This document shows positions 44,408 through 54,918 of a stretch of 64,000 bases of DNA, piece by piece. Both the position numbers and the translations under genes were made by a program. A model generated the notes under the pieces. It was not told the DNA's origin and searched no databases. It was given only the letters and a program-made list of their open reading frames with translations. Numbering within the stretch: position 1 is the first letter of the stretch; the number at the start of each line of letters is the position of its first letter. Origin of the DNA: Pyropia haitanensis (lineage: Eukaryota; Rhodophyta; Bangiophyceae; Bangiales; Bangiaceae); the NCBI GenBank assembly GCA_008729055.1, contig SDUX01000006.1:1683501-1747500 (forward strand). The letters run 5' to 3'.

Positions 44408-46499
44408 GGTGGCGAGGTGACCGCGAGCGGCCGAGCAAGCTGGATGGAACGTAGGCATGAGCAATGACCGCACACACGGGGAGCAACGAAACGCCACGTG
44501 ACGACAAGAGAGCAGTGCGTGGATGCCTGCCGGGGGCGGCTGGCTCGACCCAGAACGACCGCCGCTACTCGTACGCGTCACCCCACACGGCGGGCGCGCC
44601 GCGGCGTCCCAGCCGCCAAACGGCGGCCGCACGCCGCCGGCGCCCATCCCAGGGACGACCACAACCGCCGTCGCGGGTGCCCCCACCCGTCGGCACCAGG
44701 AACGGCATGGCAGACGTGGAATTCGGCGCGCCCCCGCGCGGCGCACGCGGGCGGGTGCGCTGGCAGCGGCCGCTGCCAGCGCGGGCACCTCCACCCGGCG
44801 GCCACCCGGTCGGGTTCGTGACCCAGCCGCAACGCGGACGCCCGCGGCAGGCCGCCCCCAACCCCCCCCCCCCCCCCCCCCCCGGCGTGGCGGCCGCCGC
44901 GCGGGCAGGCCGACGCGGCCGCCCCGGCGGCCGCGGCGCGGGCGTAGGGCGGACCGGGGCGGGTCTCGGCGGCCGCGGCGGGCACCCTGCCGTTGGCGGC
45001 CGCGGCGGGCACCCTGCCGTTGGCCACGCGGCGGGCGCCGCGGTGGGTGGTGGCGGACGGCAGCCGCGACGGGCGGCCGCGGCTGGACGCGCGCCGCGAC
45101 GGGCGGGACGCGCGCCTGACGTGGCGCGGAGGACAAGGACGCGGGACGGCGGCGGGCGGCGGCGGCGCGTGGCCGCCGGGCGGGGTGTGGTGGCGCGTGG
45201 GGGGGGGGTGACCGCTGGGGGCTCCCGCGCAAACGGTACTGGGGTGCCCGAGTGGATGGCAACGCGGTGCGGACGGGATTGGCGTGGCACGCATCGTCAC
45301 GGATCCACGCGGTCTTGCAAACGGCGTCAATCGTTCCCCCATCCGGCACGGCGCCGACGCTGCCGTCCCCCATCGACAACCGTCGTCCCCTCCCCCCCCC
45401 CCACCCCCCCCGGCAACCATCGTCCCGCCTCCCCCCACGTCCACCCCCTTTGGTATCGCCGCCGCTCCTTCCCCCCCGCTCGAACAGCGGCGGTTGACCC
45501 TCTGCCATCCTTCTCACCAAGGGGACCGCCGGGGTGGTGGCGGCGGCGGCGGCTGTGGCGGCCGTGGTAGGCGGCGGGCGGGGGGGGGGGGGGGGGGGGC
45601 GGAGGAGGCGCACCCGCAGGCGGCGGGGCGGTTTGGTGTGGGCGCCGTGGGAGGGGGGGTTTTTTTTTGGTTTTTTTTTGGTCTCGTCGTGTGGCCGCGT
45701 GGGCAGGACGGCGGAGGCGGCAGCCGCCCGCAGCGCCGGCCGCCCGACGGCGGCGAGGAAGGCGCAGGGGCATGGACCAGTCCAGTACCCATGGGGCAGG
45801 GAGGGGCGGCGGAGGCGACGGCACGCGGGTTTGGCAACGCGGCGGCGGCGGCGGGTGGGAAGAGGAGCGGGCTCGGCTGCACGGGAAGCGCGGCGGACGG
45901 GAGGGCGGGGAGTGCCGCCCGACGGCAGAGGTGCGGGGTGGGGAGTACGGTGGCGACGGCTACCTGGGGTCGCTTGCGGCAACACGACCGCAGCGGGGGG
46001 GGGGGGTTGAGAAGCAACCCCCTGCGCCTCTGGCGGTCGCGCGGCGGCGGGGGAGACCGCCGTCGCCCGCGGTTGGGGGCGTCTCCGTCGCGTGCGGCAC
46101 CCGCGGCGCCGCGAGTCCGTCCCGCGCGGCGCGGCGCGGTCTCCCCCCTGGAATACAAAAAAAAACCAAACAAAACGTGCACCGGTGGCTCGTTGCGCTT
46201 TCCAGTCCCGCGGCCGCGGGGAACCGCCAACGGCGATCGTGTCGGCTCGTCTGTTGGCCTGCACGGACACTAGGGATGTGCAGAAAGGCCCGGGACAGAT
46301 TTGCTGCTGTCTTTCTCTGCCCGCTGTCGGAAAGAGGGGGACATCGCTCGACAGAGGCACGTCCCTTCCTGAAGCCAAAAAGGACTTCTGAGCCAGGAGC
46401 GTTCCCAATTCCATCCCTGATTGGCTCAGCACAGTCTGACGCACAACAGCTCCACAGCACCCGCTCCCTTGTCACCGCCTCACCGCCACTGCCCCCCTC
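44408..46499. other. 2.1-kb region without a supported gene
   Basis: GC-rich low complexity. Contains a 27-bp tandem duplication (44971-45023), a C20 run (about 44863-44883), (T)10/(T)9 runs (45659-45681) and A-rich tracts (46155-46175) in opposite orientation, and a lower-GC island (46270-46500) of unknown nature. Frames are long but featureless. Confidence 0.45.
44971..45023. repeat. Tandem duplication, 27-bp unit
   Basis: ggccgcggcgggcaccctgc plus cgttgg occurs at 44971 and again at 44998. Confidence 0.85.
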
Positions 46500-47071
46500 C
46501 TTACAAAAAAAAAAAAAAAAATCCCCCGCCCCCCCCCCCGCCCCCTGGCACGCGGCGGTCGTTCCCCAGCCGCAGCACCCCCCCCGCCCTGACGGGCAGC
46601 CCGCACCGGGACGCGGCCGCCCGCCACGACGCGGGCGCCGTGGTTGCACGGCGGCCACGAAGGGAGCGGCCGGGAAGGTCCCTGAAAGAGACCCCCACCG
46701 CCGCCGCGGGGGGGTCCCCCCACCACCGAAGGTTGTCGCTCCACGTGCGGCCCACCGGGGGGTAAGAGGAGGAGGAGGGGGAAAAGGAGGAGGAGGAAGA
46801 AAGGGGGTAGAAGGCGCTCGCCGACGTGGCCGCCGCCGCGGGCGCCGCGGGCGCCGCGCCCAGCCGAATGGAACCACCGCCGGCGCCACCGCCGCCACCA
46901 CCCGACACCGCATATGGGTTGCCGCCGCCGCCGCTGCCGCCGCTGCCGCTGCCGCTGCCGCCGCCGCCGCCCCGGCGGGTATCGCCCCCGCCGTCGCCCC
47001 AGCCACCGCCCCACCCAGGTGTTGTTAACAGCCCGCTAGCTCCGCGGGGGGCGTAGGCGATCAAGAACCAT
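46500..47071 (-). CDS. Possible Gly/Ser-rich protein behind a TATA promoter
   Basis: A convincing promoter (TATA at 47224-47233) leads to an ATG at 47071 in good context (caaacaccATGG). The frame from it stops after 11 codons (MVLDRLRPPRS). A different frame then reads Gly-rich sequence with non-random islands: GGNPYAVSGGGGGGAGGGSI, ATSASAFYPLSSSSSFSPSS, YPPVGRTWSDNLRWWGD, FRDLPGRSL. Either an early intron or a homopolymer error separates them, or the ATG is a short upstream ORF. It ends by a poly-A/T tract (46505-46521). No family recognised. Confidence 0.3.
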
Positions 47072-47580
47072 GGTGTTTGGTTGAGGTGGGGTGTGGTGTG
47101 GGAGGTGAGACTCAGTATCCGAGGCGGACAAAGACGGAAGCAGGGACAGTGATGGCGACGACGAGCAGTCGTTCCGCAAGGAAGGAGAGCGAGCGGCAGT
47201 GCGGAGTTGTGGACACGTGGTGCGGATATATACTCCATTCCCGTGTGCAAGCCACGTGTCGGAAAGAAACGGAAAGAAATTTCCTGTCACGACATCGCGT
47301 AGGAAGGCGACAGTGAGAGGGGTCGGACATTTCCATGAAATTTCATGACAGATCGTGACATTGCACACCCCTAACGGACACGCTGCCGCTCGTGCTCCCG
47401 GCGGCGTCCCACGCGGGCCCGCTTCCAGCACCACACGCACCCGCGGCGGCGCGGTAGCCACGGCACGTCCCGCCCCCCCTCCCTCCCGGCGTCCCCCCCC
47501 CCCCGTGGCGTCCCCTCTCCCCCCGCTTGCCCACGCGACGACGCGGCGCGCGGACTGTCCCCCCCACCACCCCCCTCCCC
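47072..47580. other. Divergent intergenic region
   Basis: Holds the TATA promoter above and a GC-poor stretch to 47370 with an imperfect inverted repeat (catttccatgaaatttcatg). After 47370 it returns to C-rich sequence leading to the DUF2256 gene. Confidence 0.4.
47224..47233 (-). promoter_or_regulatory. TATA box with upstream GC-poor promoter
   Basis: GTATATATCC on the minus strand, about 155 bp before the ATG at 47071. It stands in a 250-bp GC-poor island, with a CACGTG-containing sequence (ccacgtgtcc) just downstream on the same strand. Confidence 0.45.
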
Positions 47581-47755
47581 ATGCGGCCGCCCACCGCGTT
47601 TGTCGGCCCCCTCTCCGCCGCCCTCTACCGCTGGCGCCCGTCCCCGGTGGCCCTCCCCGGCGGTGGCCGCGGCGGTGGCGGCGGTGGTGGCGGTGGTGGC
47701 CGCGGCACGCCCCTCCCCCTCTCCCTCCGCCCCCCGCCCCACCACCGCGTCGGCT

Positions 47756-47790
<35 letters not shown>

Positions 47791-47932
47791 AGCGGCGGCA
47801 ACGGCGGCTCCGCCCCCCCCCCCCCCCCGAGGCACGGCGGCGCCCCCCCCCCCCCCCGACCGAGACAGCACCACCAACCGCACCAGCGACAGCACCAGCA
47901 CCAGCAGCAGCGGCAGCGGCAAGCGCGGCGCC

Positions 47933-48172
47933 ATGCCCCGTGGGGTGGCCAAGGCGAACCTGCCGGCCAAGGCGTGCGTCACGTGCGGGCGGCCGTTTAC
48001 GTGGCGGAAAAAGTGGGAGCGCTGCTGGGATGAGGTGACCACCTGCAGCGACCGGTGCAACCGCGCGCGCCGTGCCGCCGCGCGGGCGGACCGGCGGGGG
48101 GGGGGGGGGAGGATGCGGAGGGGGGGGGAGGGGGGGGGGTGGGGGGGGGGGGGTGCCGCCGAGCAGGGGTAG
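47933..48172 (+). CDS. DUF2256 zinc-ribbon-like small protein
   Basis: ATG 47933 gives [20 protein letters not shown], then [20 protein letters not shown] and [15 protein letters not shown]. This is a complete DUF2256 domain: [14 protein letters not shown], WDEVxxCSxRC, with the four Cys of a putative zinc site. DUF2256 proteins are about 50-60 residues, common in bacteria including cyanobacteria and found in algae; function unknown. Downstream the frame is Gly/Arg low complexity to the stop. The frame is open upstream (to 47600, Ala/Pro/Ser-rich) but has no ATG there. An ATG at 47581 in another frame ([20 protein letters not shown]) could be the true targeting N-terminus if a homopolymer indel lies between. 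Confidence 0.78.
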   Translation: MPRGVAKANLPAKACVTCGRPFTWRKKWERCWDEVTTCSDRCNRARRAAARADRRGGGGRMRRGGEGGGWGGGGAAEQG

Positions 48173-48574
48173 CGGGCGTCTCTTGTTTGGAGAGGGGCTG
48201 CGACGGCCGGCCTGTTTGTGGTAGTGTTGGCTCGTGTACAGGTTGGAGGAGGGGAGAGGAGGGGAGGGGGAGGAGGGCGGCAGTGCTGCGTGGCGTTGCC
48301 GCCCAGTGTGGCGCGACGCGTCGGTGGGCGGCACCCGAGGCCGCGGGCGGGAGGCGCGCGGGCTGCTCGCTGGCAGCCGCGGTGGAAGGGTCCAGCAGCG
48401 GCACGGGCGCCCTTCCTCCCCCTGCTGGCGGCCGGCGCTGAGGGCACGCTGCGTGCCGAGGCGGGTGGCGCAGTTCTCTCGACACCTCCCGTCGCCTGCC
48501 CGTGTTCCGCCCTTCCCGTCCCAACCCCCCCTCCCCCCCCCCCCCCCCCCCCCCCCTTCTACTTGTCCCAGACT
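48173..48574. other. Convergent 3' spacer
   Basis: 402 bp between the DUF2256 and Kelch-Hint stops; a C run (48536-48556) lies just after the Kelch-Hint stop. No gene. Confidence 0.45.
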
Positions 48575-49122
48575 CTACCCCCCCCGGACCGACGCAAGCG
48601 CGACGAGCAGGCGGCGCGCGACCCCCCCCCAGCCTCCGTCCCCCCCCAGCCCCCCCCGGGTCACGTCCCCCCCCCCCACCGCATCGACGGCACGGGCGAT
48701 GGCCAGGCCCGCCGCCGCGACCGCCGGCGGCAGCGCGTCGGTCGTGTCGGCCACGACGACGCCGTCCACGACCAGCCACTCGCCCGCGGCGGCGGTGTGG
48801 GGGCTGTACAGGCCCGCCGCGGACACGGCCGCCACCGCCGTGACCGTGGCCGGCACGATGGCGCCGGCCGCGGCGGCGTCGGCGGTGGCGGTGGTGGTGG
48901 TGGTGGTGGTGGTGGTGGTGGCGGCGGCGGCGGCGGCGGTGCTGCCATTGGCCGCCGCCGCCGCCAGCACCCACACCGTATCCCCCACCGCGACGGACCG
49001 GGCGGGCCGCAGCTGCCGCCCGCCGCCGACGGGCAGCAGGTGCCCCGCTGACAGCCGCAGCCGCGACGCCGCGGCCGCCGCGCACGGCCGCGCGGCGGCG
49101 GCCGGCGGGGCGCACCCCCCCT

Positions 49123-49165
<43 letters not shown>

Positions 49166-51106
49166 CGCGGCGGGCGCAACGGCCAGCTCCACAAACGGGT
49201 GCGCGGGGCGGCGGTGCCCCCCCCCCCCCCGGCCGCCCCCGCCGGTGGCGTGCGAAAAGAGGACGACGCGGGACCACGCCGCCGCGCCCGTCGACGCGGA
49301 GACGACGCGCACGCGGTGGCCGCGGCGGAGGTCGGCCAGCCGCGTCACCCGCCCGCCGGCGGTCGTCACCGTCGCGGCGGCGGGGAAGCAGGCGGGCGCG
49401 TCGGCGGCGGACGCCGCCGCGTCGGGCGACGCGGCCCCGGTGGTCGCGGCGGGCGTCGTCGGCGGGGTCCCCGCGCCGCCGCCGCCGCCGCCGCCGTCCG
49501 CGGGTGGCGGCGGCGGGCGAGTGCGTGCCGACGGCGGCGCGGCGGTCGGCACCGCCGGCGCGGGTGACGGCGTCGGCGGCGGGTCTGCCGGCGCGGCCGT
49601 CGCGGTCGGTGACGCGGCCGGCGTGGCGGTCGGCTGGGGCGCGGCGGGCGGGAGACCCCCCGCCAGTGGCGGCGGCACGCCCGGCACGTCCGCGTCGGCA
49701 CACGCGCGCGGCCCGCCGCCCACCTCGCTGTACACCTCGGTGGTTGTGCGGTAGACGCCGCCCGCCTGTGCGCCCGCCCCCGCGGCGGTGGTGAGGACGC
49801 CGCCACACGAGACGAGGCCCGTGCCGTGGCGGGCGTCGGTCAATGGCGGCAGCGCTGTCCACGTGCCGGTGGTGATGTCGAGCGCCGAGACGGTCCGCCA
49901 CGCGGCGCCGTGGCCTTCGCCGCCCGATAGGACGACGCGGGTGCCGAGGGGGGCGGTACCCGCGCCGGCACGGGGGGACGGCAGGTCCTGCGCGGTGCCG
50001 GGGGGGAGCCACGTGAGGGTGGCCAGGTCCATTACCTGGGGGGGGGGAGGAGGTCAGGACGGTGCCATTGGGGAGAGAGAGGATACGCGCACGCCAGGGG
50101 GGGCAGGTCCGCCCGGTGGGGCCGAGAGGCCAAGGACGATGGCAGGCGGGCGGTCAGTACGGCGGCACGCACTCAGCCTGTTCCACACGCGACGGCCCTG
50201 TGGCGGCCGCCGCCAGCCTCGTCCCACGTCACTGCCGAGGCGCGGACGCGCGAGAGGCCCCGCACCCGTCCCCGCCCTCCCTCCCCCTCCCGCCCCCCCC
50301 CCCTCCCCCCCTCCACCCCCCCCTACCGGCACCTCTGCCCAGCCGCCGCGCCCCCCCTCACGTACGTCCACCGCCGCGATGGTGGCGTTAAAAAACGCCG
50401 CCACCCCCGAGTCCCGCCCCCCCGCCGCGACGAGCCGGCCGCCGACGACGGCGACGCCAAAGTGGTCCCGCGGGTGGGGCATATCCGGCAGCGCCGCCCA
50501 CGCCCCCGTCGCCGGGTCGTACGCGTCCACCCAGCCGACCGCCGTCGCGTGGGCGCCGTGCCCCCCGACATTGCCGCCGACGAGCAGCAGGCGCCCGCCG
50601 ACCCAGGCGGCCCCCCCCGCGCCGCGCGGGCGCGGGATCACCACCCCAGGGCGGACGCCCCACCCGGCGCCCCCCGCCGCGGCGGCGCAGTAGGTGTGGA
50701 TGGCCGGCACCGCCACCTCCCGCGGGTAGCCGCCCGTCCACGCGCCCGCCACCCACACGCACCCGTCGGGGCCGAGGGTGGCCTGGAAGTGGTGCAGCTC
50801 CGTCGCGGGCGGCGTGCCCGTCGACCACGCCGCGGCGGCGGTGTCGTAGATGGCCACCGCGTGGCGGCCGCGGCCGCCGACGAGGCAGAAGCGGCCGCCG
50901 CCGCAGGCGGCAAAGGCCGTCTCTTCGCGGCCGGGGGGGGGGGCGGGCACGGGCACGACGGTCCAGCCGGGCGCGGCGGCAGCGGTGGCGGGGCGGGCCG
51001 ACAGGGTGGCCGCCGCGCCCACCGTCGCCGCCGCCGCCGCCACCGCCGCCACCGCCTTCCACCGACGCAGGGCGAGCACCGGCGGCGGGCGTCGCCGGGC
51101 GGACAT
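48575..51106 (-). CDS. Secreted Kelch-repeat protein with C-terminal Hint (Hog) domain
   Basis: Two exons, 50366-51106 and 48575-50035, 733 residues. A signal sequence ([20 protein letters not shown], then ATAAAAPG) sends it to the secretory pathway. Residues about 45-330 form a Kelch-type beta-propeller: GGRFCLVGGRGRHAVAIYD, GGRLLLVGGNVGGHGAHATA, VGGRLVAAGGRDSGVAAF, RVVLSGGEGHGAAWRTVSAL, each blade with GG and Y/W-DxxTGxW marks (YDPATGAWAALPDM, LDITTGTWTALPPL). A Pro/Ala/Thr linker (350-460) follows. From Cys463 comes a Hint domain: CFPAAATVTTAGGRVTRLAD, RLRLSAGHLLPVGGGRQLRP, SVAVGDTVWVLA, AAGLYSPHTAAAGEWLVVDG, VVVADTTD. This is the self-splicing fold of Hedgehog and inteins, starting with the nucleophilic Cys. 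Poly-Ala and poly-Thr inserts interrupt it. Processing at Cys463, releasing the propeller, is inferred. Confidence 0.85.
48884..48921. repeat. (GTG)n microsatellite coding poly-Thr
   Basis: About ten GGT/GTG triplets inside the Hint domain, read on the minus strand as consecutive Thr codons (ACC). Confidence 0.85.
50036..50365 (-). other. Intron of the Kelch-Hint gene
   Basis: 330-nt GT-AG intron, phase 0: GCGGTGGAC|GTACGTGAGG ... CCCCCCAG|GTAATGGACC. The joined reading IAAVDVMDLATLTWLPPG continues a Kelch blade. Confidence 0.88.
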
Positions 51107-52067
51107 GGTGACAGGACGCGCCGCTGCTCCGGGGAGTGGGCTGGGGAGAGGGGGAGCGATCGACGGGTGGGCGCAGACACCCGCCGCACGCGTCGACCGG
51201 CCGTCGCCGATGGCCGATCGGCCTGCCGCAGACGACGACGGTGGCGAGCGGGTGACGCCGGCGGAAAGCTGCCGTACTCCCCCACGGATGGATGTGACGT
51301 CGGCTGGCCACGGGCGGTGGAGCCGCGGCCGTGGGGCGGTGGAGCCGTGGCCGTGGGGCGGTGGCGGGCCGTACGGCCGTCCCCCCGTCCACGACGCGGC
51401 GGGCGTGCCAAGCGGGGTGTCAGGGAGCGGCCCGCGCCTACGAGCCGAGGCAACGGCGCCGACCGAGACACAACGGGCGGCATTGATCGCAGCAGCCGCT
51501 GCGGCTGTGCAGGGGGGAAAAGGAGGGCGCACCGCACTCTCTCTTTGGCCATGCGGTGGCACACGACGTCGGCGAGGCGGTCGCGGCCGATGCGGCGCGA
51601 CAGCGCGCGGGGAACCGGGCTCACCACCACCCCCCGACGCGTCGACGGCGGACAACGTAGGGGTGCCGCCTGGCCTGGGCGACCCGACGCGGCGGGGGCC
51701 TACACACTGGCAGCCGCCGGTGGATGGCGGGACACCGGGGCGGATCGCGCGCTACGGAGCTACGTACGCGCACGCGGCGCGCCCCACCCAGTAGGGCGGG
51801 GTGGATGCCTCATTCGATGGTGGATGGGCGGCGGCCGTTGCCGAGGTTGGTGCGCCCACCGGCCGGCACCGATTGGGGTTCACGTGACGACGACGAGCCA
51901 CACGTTCGATTTTCGGCGCATACGTTCCGGACGGGGCGAGGTCGTCGCAAAACGGCCCCCAAGACAAGAAAGCGACATAATTACGCCGCATCAATCCCGC
52001 CCGCTCGCCGCCACCTCCCCAACGACCGCCAGCGCCGTCGGCCGCGCGTCGCCAGCCGCGCCACCAC
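51107..52067. other. Upstream region of the Kelch-Hint gene
   Basis: About 960 bp of GC-rich sequence. A duplicated ggcggtggagccgyggccgtg unit occurs at about 51323 and 51338. Frames on both strands are featureless. No TATA box seen. Confidence 0.4.
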
Positions 52068-52221
52068 CTACGCCGTGTCGGCGGCGTAGGCGACGGCGGT
52101 GGTGTCAAAGCCGCCGCGGAACGGCGCCGCGAGGCCAACCCGCTCCAGCGACGCGGAGCAGCCGCGACAACGCCGGCGGACGGCCATGGCGGTGACGTAC
52201 GCAACACCGTTGCCCTCGTCC

Positions 52222-52259
<38 letters not shown>

Positions 52260-52436
52260 TACCTCGAACCCGTCGACGCTCCCCGCGGTGACCACAAGCA
52301 GCACGCCACCGCGCTCGGCAAGTGCCGCCCGCCCTGCGGTGAGCGCCCCACCCACCACCCCCGACGCGATGTACAACGGCGGCGCGCCGCCGCCGTCGGC
52401 CGGGATGCCAACCTTGGGCACGACTTTTGAGCGCAC
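52068..52436 (-). CDS. Hypothetical protein fragment
   Basis: 122-residue frame. It reads VVPKVGIPADGGGAPPLYIA, SGVVGGALTAGRAALAERGG, VLLVVTAGSVDGFEVGG, then a Gly tract, then GNGVAYVTAMAVRRRCRGCS and FDTTAVAYAADTA. Hydrophobic pattern and codon use look protein-like. In frame upstream, VLTIAAAVYVPAAADVRSK extends it to a stop at about 52500. No domain recognised. Possibly the 3' part of a gene whose upstream exon was displaced near the hAT insertion. Confidence 0.33.
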
Positions 52437-52784
52437 GTCGGCGGCGGCGGGGACGTAGACGGCGGCGGCGATGGTGAGGACCGCACCGCCACGGCTCTAC
52501 GCGACGGTCACGTCGGCCGTCACCTCTGTGGCACGACGGCGGCGGCGGCGGCGGCAGCTGCGGCGGCGACGGCGGCGGCGGCGGCGGCGGCGGCAGTCAC
52601 CGCCGCTGCCGGCGCGAGCCGCCACCGCGCCGCCGCCTGCACATCATCCCATCTGGTCGGCGGTCTGCCCCTGCGTGCGGTACCGCGTCGCACGGCGGGG
52701 ACGATGGAGCGTCAGCGCACCCCGTTGGCGAGGTCGTCCCCCATCATCTGCAAACGAACTTCGGCACGGTGTGCCGATGCCACG
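52437..52784. other. Spacer left of the hAT element
   Basis: GC-rich, (GGC)n at 52541-52595. No gene beyond the possible upstream part of the 52.1-kb ORF. The last eight bases, atgccacg, are the target-site duplication. Confidence 0.5.
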
Positions 52785-53156
52785 CAGGGTTGTGAGGGTG
52801 ATAATTATAGTACTATACTTATAGCCATGATTTCACTGAAATCATCGAAATCATGGGAGGCCTATCCATAATGATGAACGAGATCGCCACGTGTCTCGAT
52901 CTCCGAGGTTGGATCGGGCACCCGATCGCAGGACAGCATGTGGCAGCACTGTAGTGAAGCCTGGCGCGCCGTACGGGCGCACGTACGGCCGTGTGCGGTG
53001 GCAGATGGGGTCCGTCTGCAGACGCGGCAAGCTGCGGGAGGAGGACCCCCTAGCCTCAACCACGACTGCGGCCGCCGCCGCCGCTGCGCTGCTCAGCCGC
53101 GGCATCCGCCTGACGCGCGCTGCGCCGGCAGCTATTTATTAGACTGCTGAGTTGAT

Positions 53157-53520
53157 ATACGAGTGGCCCGTACCAGCAGGTCCTGCTCGCAATACTCCCC
53201 AGCACTTTCATCGTTCCACACGTCTTCCTCTCCACTTCCCTCCCCACCACTGCCCTCCCGCTCTTCGTCACCCACGTCCTCTGGCTCATCTGCGACCTCC
53301 TCCAGCTCGACATTGTGCAACCCGAGCTCCGAGGAGCCACGGGCAGGCATGTCCACGTGATCTGGTAGCACGCGCGAGTTGAAGCAAAGTAGAGCAGCTT
53401 GTGGAGGGTGGTGTACGACAGCTTCGTGCGCAGCTTGTTCTGGACATTGGCCGCGTTTGAGAACGACCTCTCTCCGGCCGCGCGTGCCGGTGCTTGCCAC
53501 TACCTGGTCTCCACAACATT
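53157..53520 (-). pseudogene. hAT transposase C-terminal fragment
   Basis: The minus strand at about 53389-53485 encodes AAGERSFSNAANVQNKLRTK and LSYTTLHKLLYF. This is the hAT dimerisation domain: ERxFSxAxxxxxxxRxxLxxxxxxxLLF. A one-base slip then moves the reading into the next frame, CFNSRVLPDHVDMPARGSSE, and an acidic tail (VELEEVADEPEDVGDEEREG). The N-terminal and catalytic parts are absent. It starts abruptly where the inner inverted-repeat unit begins (53522). Confidence 0.8.
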
Positions 53521-53521
53521 A

Positions 53522-54093
53522 GAGAGCTTCAGCAGGAAGGATCTGGTAAGAGATCTCGGTAATTTCTCGGTAACGTGGCATCATAATATTCTTACCACAA
53601 CTGAGGCTGCGGGACCTTCAGCAGGTACCAGATCTCGTTATGGAAAACTCCACGTTGCGTGGATGTAGTTGACACGAAACGTGGAGCGAACAGCACGTCC
53701 CTGCCGGAGGGGAGCCGCCCCAGATCGGTCGCCCGCCGAGGGATGCATTGCGTCGCCAAGAAGGACAGGTCCTGCAGCGGGAGACAGGCGTGGTGCGGAG
53801 GCGTTGGGCGAGCACACTGGCGAAGGAGGCAGCGTGAGCCGATTGTGTTTCGTCGAATCTCGCCATTTCGATCTACCACGCGTCGCTGGACTGGGCGCGA
53901 CGCAGCGCCGTTCGCAGCCGACAATTGCTGCTCAGCACAACACGTGTCGTACTCCCCGTACCGAGATCCACTTAGTTATGCGGGGCTTCATAAGGGTTTT
54001 TTCCTTACCAGATCTCGGTAAGCGGAGACTACGTGGCAAACGTGTCAAGCATATAACGAGATCTTAACGAGATCTGTACCTGCTGAAGCTCTC
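53522..54093. mobile_element. Inner inverted-repeat unit nested in the hAT element
   Basis: 572 bp bounded by GAGAGCTTCAGCAGG at 53522 and its inverted copy ending at 54093. Both continue inward with agatctcgktaa-like repeats over about 40 bp. A third, directly oriented copy (cttcagcaggtaccagatct) sits at 53616. The unit truncates the transposase fragment. I see no clear target-site duplication, so a nested MITE or an internal rearrangement of hAT subterminal repeats are both possible. Confidence 0.6.
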
Positions 54094-54230
54094 AATTGGG
54101 TGCTTCGAACTGGGGGCAACATCTACACGTGGCAGCATTCATGGTTTTTGTAATTGTAAACTGAAACGAGCAATAATTGTAGTGAAATCAAAGCATCCGA
54201 GCATAATTTCACTGAAATCTTGCAACCCTG

Positions 54231-54918
54231 ATGCCACGTGGGGTGACCGTGCCTGGCTGCACGGCGGCGCACTGCAATTCGAAACAGCATACAAGAATAC
54301 GATGTAGTTCTCCTCACTTGGACAGGTCCTGTTGGCCTCTCCCCACAGTCCAAGGGGAGAGCCACGCCTGCGGGCGCCCTTTACAGCTGCCCGCTCTTTT
54401 CGGCAGCCTCCTCGCACGCACGCGGCGGGCGCGTGCCGAGGCGGACCGCGGCCCGCGGCGGCGCTGCTCGCGCCTGTACCGACACGCTCGGACCGCGGGC
54501 CGCGCCGCATCGGCCGCGCCGCTACCTCCCCCCGCCATTGCCGCTGCCGACGGTGCGAGCGCACCTGTCGTACCGGCTTTTTTTTTTTTTTTTTTTTTCG
54601 GCGGGGAGCGGCGAGAGGGGTGTGTGTCTACTTGGTTCCCGCCGCGCCGGCGCCTCCCGCTCCCGTCGGCGGCGGGCGGGTGTTGCCTGGTCCGCGGCGC
54701 CCCCCGCCGTCGGCAGCGCGTCGACGCGGCGGGCGGCGGTGGCGGCGGCGGGGGGTAGGGCGACGGCGGTGTTTTGGTGGTATCTTTGGCCGGGCGGGGG
54801 GGGGGGGGGTGGGGGGGGGGGGCGGGGGGAGGTGAGCGTGGCGGCGGCGTCGTTGAGGTAGCGGCCGTGACCGCGGCGGCGCGCTGGTGGGGGCGCCCGC
54901 CGCGGCGGCGGCGGCGCC
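54231..54918. other. Promoter side of MED14
   Basis: Starts with the right target-site copy atgccacg. Contains a T21 tract (54578-54598) and G runs at 54799-54827. No separate gene supported. Confidence 0.5.
54578..54598. repeat. Poly-T tract, 21 bp
   Basis: Uninterrupted T21 in GC-rich sequence 320 bp upstream of the MED14 start. It could act as a nucleosome-excluding dA:dT promoter tract. Confidence 0.8.

Larger units (their letters stand above)
52785..54230. mobile_element. hAT-family DNA transposon (degenerate)
   Basis: 1446-bp element. The left end is CAGGGTTGTGAG and the right end, reverse-complemented, CAGGGTTGCAAG: 10 of 12 match, with the CAGGG start typical of hAT termini. Both flanks carry the same 8 bp, ATGCCACG (52777-52784 and 54231-54238), the duplication length made by hAT transposases. 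Subterminal copies of atttcactgaaat lie near both ends (52830, 54206). The interior holds a minus-strand fragment of a hAT transposase C-terminus (53157-53520) and a secondary inverted-repeat unit (53522-54093) that cuts it off. AT-rich against its GC-rich surroundings. Incapable of making a full transposase as it stands. Confidence 0.9.

Noticed and set aside
45240..45312. tRNA-like A box (gtgcccgagtggatggc)
   Set aside because: No B box (GGTTCGAATCC type), anticodon stem or acceptor pairing found downstream.
44408..46444. Upstream extension of the 43.7-kb minus frame to 912 codons
   Set aside because: The extension is low complexity and the ATG at 44407 sits directly before a clean signal peptide.
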